Shown in pieces: positions 62,272 to 64,000 of a DNA stretch of 64,000 nt (positions within the stretch are counted from its first letter, which is position 1; each line of letters begins with the position of its first letter). Source of the stretch: Streptomyces caatingaensis (GTDB taxonomy: Bacteria > Actinomycetota > Actinomycetes > Streptomycetales > Streptomycetaceae); NCBI RefSeq assembly GCF_001187435.1, contig NZ_LFXA01000011.1:124001-188000 (forward strand), given 5' to 3'. The position numbers and the translations under genes are program-made. The notes under the pieces were generated by a model that saw only the letters and a program-made list of their open reading frames with translations, searched no databases and was not told the origin of the DNA.

Positions 62272-64000
62272 CTAACGCTCCTGCTGGTAGGTGGGGCCAA
62301 CGTTGTTGTTGCTACCGGTGGCCGGCCCGGTGCCGGCCTGGCGTCCCTGCTGGATGCCGCGGCGGAGGTTGGTCAGGCGGCCGCGCACGTCGTCGGGCGC
62401 GCGCGAGACCTGCGGGCCTCCGGGCAGGGACTGCTGCTGGGCCGTGCCCTCCACGAGGTTGGCACGGGGGACACGGCGCGGCAGACCGGACGTGGTGGTG
62501 CCGCCGGCGAGGGGCTCGCGCAGCTGCTCGGCCCGGCGCCAGCGCGCGTCGTTGGGGGACTCGTTCCAGCCCTGCGGCGCGGTGCCGTCGCCCGCCGGCG
62601 CACCGCCGGTGAGCGGGTCGCGGCGCGGCTCGCGCCGGGGCAGCCGCTGCTGCCCGTCGGCCGGCCGGTTCTCCTCGCCGGGGAACCAGTGCGACTCCAG
62701 CTCCTGGAAGAGCGGGGTGCCCGCCGGCGGCGTCCCGGCGCCCGGCTCGGGCACGGGGGCGAGCTGCGGGAACTGCGCGGTGTCCGTGGGCTGTCCGGTG
62801 CCCGGCAGGGGGGTCTGCCCGGTGGTGCGGCTCTCCGGCTCGGGCACCGGCGCGAGGCGCGGGTACGAGCCGGTGGCGGCCGGGTCCTCGGGCAGCGGGC
62901 CCTGTCCGGTGGTGCTGTTGTCCGGCACCGGCGCGAGCTGTGGGAACTGCGCCGTGTCGGAAGGCCGTGCGCCCTCGTCGCCGGGCAGCGCGAACTGGCC
63001 GGTGGTCTGCGGCTCGTCGGCCCGGGGGCGGGCGAACTGGCCGGTGGTCTGCGCCTGGTCGGCCTGCGGCCGGGCGAACTGGCCGGTGGTCTGCGGGTCT
63101 TCGTGGCCCGTGGCCGGCGCCTCGTCGGCCTGGGGCCGCGCGAACCGGCCGGTGTCACCGGGGCCGGCGAAGGCGTCCGGGGCGGCGCCCTGCTCGTGGC
63201 CGCGCGGGGTCTCCCGCGCGGCGCGGCCGGAGTCGGAGGCGAGCGGCCAGTCGTCCGCCGGGGCCGCCGGGGCGGCGGGCTTGTCGCTGCCCCAGCTCGG
63301 TGCCGGACGGGTGGGCAGGCCGGAGCCGGCGCCCTCGCCGTTCCCGCCGCGGGGCGCGTCGGCCGCGCCGCGCTTGGGCAGCTTGCCCACCGGGGCGATG
63401 ACGGCCGGGCGCTTGCCGCCCCGGGCCGGGAGCGGCGGGCGGCCGTCGTCGGCCTTGCGGTCCGACGCGGAGGGCGGGTTGGGCGACTCGAAGAGGCTCG
63501 GACCGCCGGTCGGCGCGCCGGCGCCCGGGGCCGACCCCTTGACGCGGGTGGGCAGACCGCTCTTGGTCTTGCCGCCGGTCCGCGAGGGGATCGGCGGGCG
63601 CGGGCCGGCGGCCGCGTCCGCGGCGCCGCCCTGCTGCGGGGCGCCGCCGCCGGGCAGCGACGGGGCCGGCTTGGACATGGACGGGCCCGCCGGGCCGCCG
63701 GGGGCACCCGGGGCACCGGGCGCACCGGGCGCGCCGCCGCCGGGCAGGCCCGGCATCCCGCCGCCGGGCGCGCCGGGGACGCCGGGCATGCCGGGGGCAC
63801 CGCCCGGGGCGCCGGGGCCGGGCCGCTTGTTGCCCTGGGCCACGTCGACGGGGAGCATGACGAGCGCCGTGGTGCCGCCGGAGTCGGACGGCCGGAGCTG
63901 GATGCGGATGCCGTGCCGCAGGGACAGGCGGCCGACCACGAACAGACCCATGCGCCGCGAGACGGAGACGTCCACGGTGGGCGGGCTGGCGAGCCGCTCG
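62272..64000 (-). CDS. cvnA: Conservon 2 sensor-kinase-like protein CvnA (partial)
   Basis: Truncated by the window edge: only the end of the HATPase domain (VSRRMGLFVVGRLSLRHGIR) and the C-terminal tail are present, about 575 residues in total. A Gly-Pro-rich collagen-like stretch (GAPGGAPGMPGVPGAPGGG) and a series of TTGQFARPQAD-type repeats follow. The end retains the tail motifs seen in copy 1 (SGLPRRVPRANLVEG; RGRLTNLRRGIQQGR). The N-terminal sensor and membrane helices lie outside. Confidence 0.85.
   Translation of the reverse strand, partial: ERLASPPTVDVSVSRRMGLFVVGRLSLRHGIRIQLRPSDSGGTTALVMLPVDVAQGNKRPGPGAPGGAPGMPGVPGAPGGGMPGLPGGGAPGAPGAPGAPGGPAGPSMSKPAPSLPGGGAPQQGGAADAAAGPRPPIPSRTGGKTKSGLPTRVKGSAPGAGAPTGGPSLFESPNPPSASDRKADDGRPPLPARGGKRPAVIAPVGKLPKRGAADAPRGGNGEGAGSGLPTRPAPSWGSDKPAAPAAPADDWPLASDSGRAARETPRGHEQGAAPDAFAGPGDTGRFARPQADEAPATGHEDPQTTGQFARPQADQAQTTGQFARPRADEPQTTGQFALPGDEGARPSDTAQFPQLAPVPDNSTTGQGPLPEDPAATGSYPRLAPVPEPESRTTGQTPLPGTGQPTDTAQFPQLAPVPEPGAGTPPAGTPLFQELESHWFPGEENRPADGQQRLPRREPRRDPLTGGAPAGDGTAPQGWNESPNDARWRRAEQLREPLAGGTTTSGLPRRVPRANLVEGTAQQQSLPGGPQVSRAPDDVRGRLTNLRRGIQQGRQAGTGPATGSNNNVGPTYQQER

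Overview
This 64 kb window is high-GC DNA with dense genes, strong third-position GC bias and frequent GTG starts. Its content points to a Streptomyces or close relative: two conservons (cvnA-D), an XRE/DUF5753 + DUF397 pair, DUF6191 and DUF4865 proteins, accB-accE, and two membrane-bound GGDEF-EAL proteins. From memory, the backbone (ligA, rmdB, gatCAB, cdgF, ilvBNC, serA, proline genes, leuB/ilvE/cimA, accBE, cvn1) matches the core region around SCO5493-SCO5544 of S. coelicolor. I see no tRNA, rRNA, CRISPR, insertion sequence or integrase.

Layout. 0-9.4 kb: a MetE-like protein, NAD-dependent DNA ligase, the c-di-GMP enzyme RmdB (with one rare TTA codon) and gatC-gatA-small membrane gene-gatB. 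9.4-20 kb is accessory: an AMIN-like secreted protein, an MMPL exporter, a GATase-like protein, two LysR regulators with ATC-N9-GAT operators, a VOC protein, a 54-aa DUF6191 protein, a TetR-cupin-DUF4865 operon, an aldo/keto reductase and a frameshifted D-2-hydroxyacid dehydrogenase. 20-29 kb: cdgF (degenerate EAL), then the ilvB leader peptide/attenuator, ilvB-ilvN-ilvC and serA. 29-33 kb: MFS exporter-MarR, cytochrome P450-ferredoxin and a secreted beta-lactamase-like protein. 33-37.5 kb: a PucR-type regulator divergent from proline dehydrogenase and P5C dehydrogenase. 37.5-41.6 kb: NUDIX, XRE/DUF397, two small proteins and an MHS permease. 41.6-46.6 kb: cimA behind a candidate attenuator, a 540-bp GC-hairpin repeat array, then ilvE and leuB. 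46.6-53.6 kb: a Tat-exported phosphatase, TetR/FAD monooxygenase, YceI and a Tat-exported PL8 polysaccharide lyase. 53.8-55.6 kb: accB-accE. 55.7-64 kb: two tandem conservons, the second cut by the window edge.

How the genes work together. The branched-chain amino acid genes form a dispersed regulon: IlvBNC and IlvE serve all three amino acids, CimA supplies 2-oxobutyrate from pyruvate for isoleucine, and LeuB acts in the leucine and citramalate branches. Two of these units (ilvB and cimA) carry a short leader ORF rich in Leu/Val/Ile codons followed by an intrinsic terminator, suggesting attenuation. RmdB and CdgF act on the same second messenger, probably in opposite directions. The proline genes form a divergent regulator/catabolic unit. 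Each conservon would form a membrane-associated sensor-kinase-like/roadblock/DUF742/GTPase complex.

The strongest leads are the cimA leader/attenuator, the tandem conservons with patchy near-identity and an Asp-to-Asn change in the second GTPase, the TTA codon in rmdB, the 2-bp frameshift in the dehydrogenase and the hairpin array next to cimA. I did not find a clearly novel multi-gene system.
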